Positions 18,013-18,668 of a DNA stretch of 18,668 nt are shown one piece after another; position 1 is the stretch's first letter, and each line of letters opens with the position of its first letter. This DNA is from an uncultured beta proteobacterium (GTDB taxonomy: Bacteria > Pseudomonadota > Gammaproteobacteria > Burkholderiales > Burkholderiaceae_C). Both the position numbers and the translations under genes were made by a program. The stretch spans positions 1 to 18,668 of the forward strand of contig CAJBVC010000164.1 of NCBI GenBank assembly GCA_903958915.1. Direction: 5' to 3'. The notes under the pieces were generated by a model, which had not been told where the DNA came from, ran no database searches, and saw only the letters and a list, made by a program, of their open reading frames with translations.

Positions 18013-18668
18013 ATGATTCTAGCCAGTACGCCCCCTGTTACCCTGGTGCTGTCACTTTTGGCAACACTCATGTACACCGTTCCGGCGGTGTGGGTTCACC
18101 AACTCAGTCCCTCCGTTGCACGCAATTGTGTGGCGGCCGCATGGCTTTTGCATGGTGCGGTCATTGCCATGGGATTGCTAGGGGATCCTGCCTTCTTTGG
18201 CTTTGCTCCGGCGCTGTCGGTGACCGCATGGTTGGTAGCTGCTGCCTATGCAGTCGAGAGTCATATTTTCCCCCAGCTTCAAACACGATGGACCTTGTGC
18301 GGACTGGGTGCGGCAGCGGTTTTCATGGCCGCTGCATTTCCGGGGTCACCGCTACCGAACACGGCTCCTATATGGCTACCACTTCACTTGGCCTTTGGTG
18401 TCGCTTCTTACGGTCTGTTTGGGACAGCCGTCGTCCACGCCTGGTTCATGTCGCGTGCTGAAAGTCGGATACGCCTGGCTGAGGATGCCCATACGGGACT
18501 GCCCCTCCTGACTCTGGAGCGGCTTACTTTTCGATTCGTCGCTGCCGGCTTCTTGCTACTGAGCGCCACGCTTCTGATTGGCTTTTCCTTCGGAGATGCC
18601 CTTTATGGTCGCCCCCATGCATGGCATCGCGACCACAAGATGGTGTTCTCCTTGCTCGCGTGGATTAC
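18013..18668 (+). CDS. CcsA/YpjD-like inner-membrane protein (cytochrome c assembly family), cut by window edge
   Basis: My translation from ATG 18013 runs 218 codons without a stop to the right edge, so the C-terminus is missing. The protein is strongly hydrophobic, with membrane segments at about 5-25, 38-57, 63-82, 93-110, 122-145 and 175-195. It has HLAFGVASYGLFG (His125) and the DHKMVFSLLAW motif (207-217) typical of the CcsA/CcmC haem-handling family, where such histidines flank the haem site. E. coli has the related gene ypjD (also called corE) divergent from ffh, the same arrangement as here. YpjD itself has no proven cytochrome role, so I keep the function open: haem handling or another membrane transport task. 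The family call is firm; the precise role is not. Confidence 0.85.
   Translation, partial: MILASTPPVTLVLSLLATLMYTVPAVWVHQLSPSVARNCVAAAWLLHGAVIAMGLLGDPAFFGFAPALSVTAWLVAAAYAVESHIFPQLQTRWTLCGLGAAAVFMAAAFPGSPLPNTAPIWLPLHLAFGVASYGLFGTAVVHAWFMSRAESRIRLAEDAHTGLPLLTLERLTFRFVAAGFLLLSATLLIGFSFGDALYGRPHAWHRDHKMVFSLLAWI

Noticed and set aside
17520..18461. Plus-strand frame of 313 codons spanning ffh and the next gene
   Set aside because: Its first half is antisense to the ffh G domain and its second half is out of frame with the membrane protein that carries the CcsA-like motifs.
1..18668. CRISPR array, mobile element, phage or defence system
   Set aside because: No repeat-spacer pattern, transposase, integrase, toxin or nuclease is encoded; every large frame is a metabolic, tRNA-modification, signalling or secretion gene.

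Overview
The window reads as an ordinary chromosomal segment of a betaproteobacterium, most likely order Burkholderiales and plausibly Comamonadaceae. I base this on the style of the proteins (for example Ffh ending in a Gly/Met/Lys-rich tail, and an AlgC-type phosphohexomutase next to glgA) and on moderately high GC. No species can be named from the sequence alone. I see no rRNA, tRNA, CRISPR array, insertion sequence or phage gene.

Bases 1-11748 hold an almost complete glycogen metabolism locus built around one divergent promoter region (3258-3434). Leftward run glgC (ADP-glucose pyrophosphorylase), glgA (glycogen synthase, ATGA overlap with glgC) and a phosphoglucomutase/phosphomannomutase gene cut by the window edge. 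This arm takes glucose-6-phosphate via glucose-1-phosphate and ADP-glucose to linear glucan. Rightward run glgP (phosphorylase), glgB (branching enzyme), glgX (debranching enzyme) and malQ (4-alpha-glucanotransferase), with gaps of 43, -13 and 4 bp. This arm branches the polymer and degrades it, recycling limit dextrins and short maltodextrins. The shared intergenic region contains a 10-bp palindrome and a tandem direct repeat, the best candidates for operators of the locus.

Bases 11749-13611 hold a small secreted protein of unknown function (11828-12187), a short gap resembling a dispersed intergenic repeat, and miaB (tRNA methylthiotransferase). On the minus strand, overlapping the 3' end of miaB by 37 bp, is a hybrid sensor histidine kinase (13575-15506) with an extracytoplasmic sensor and a fused receiver. 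Divergent from it is an ornithine cyclodeaminase/mu-crystallin family dehydrogenase (15613-16560), probably a ketimine reductase.

Bases 16571-18668 hold ffh (SRP GTPase, minus) and, divergently, the start of a CcsA/YpjD-like membrane protein cut by the right edge, an arrangement also known from ffh loci elsewhere. Its start codon lies so close to a -10-like box that a leaderless mRNA is likely.

I found no convincing new multi-gene system. The observations most worth following are regulatory: the glg intergenic repeats, the activator-site residue of GlgC, the kinase sensor domain, the putative dispersed repeat, and the leaderless start.
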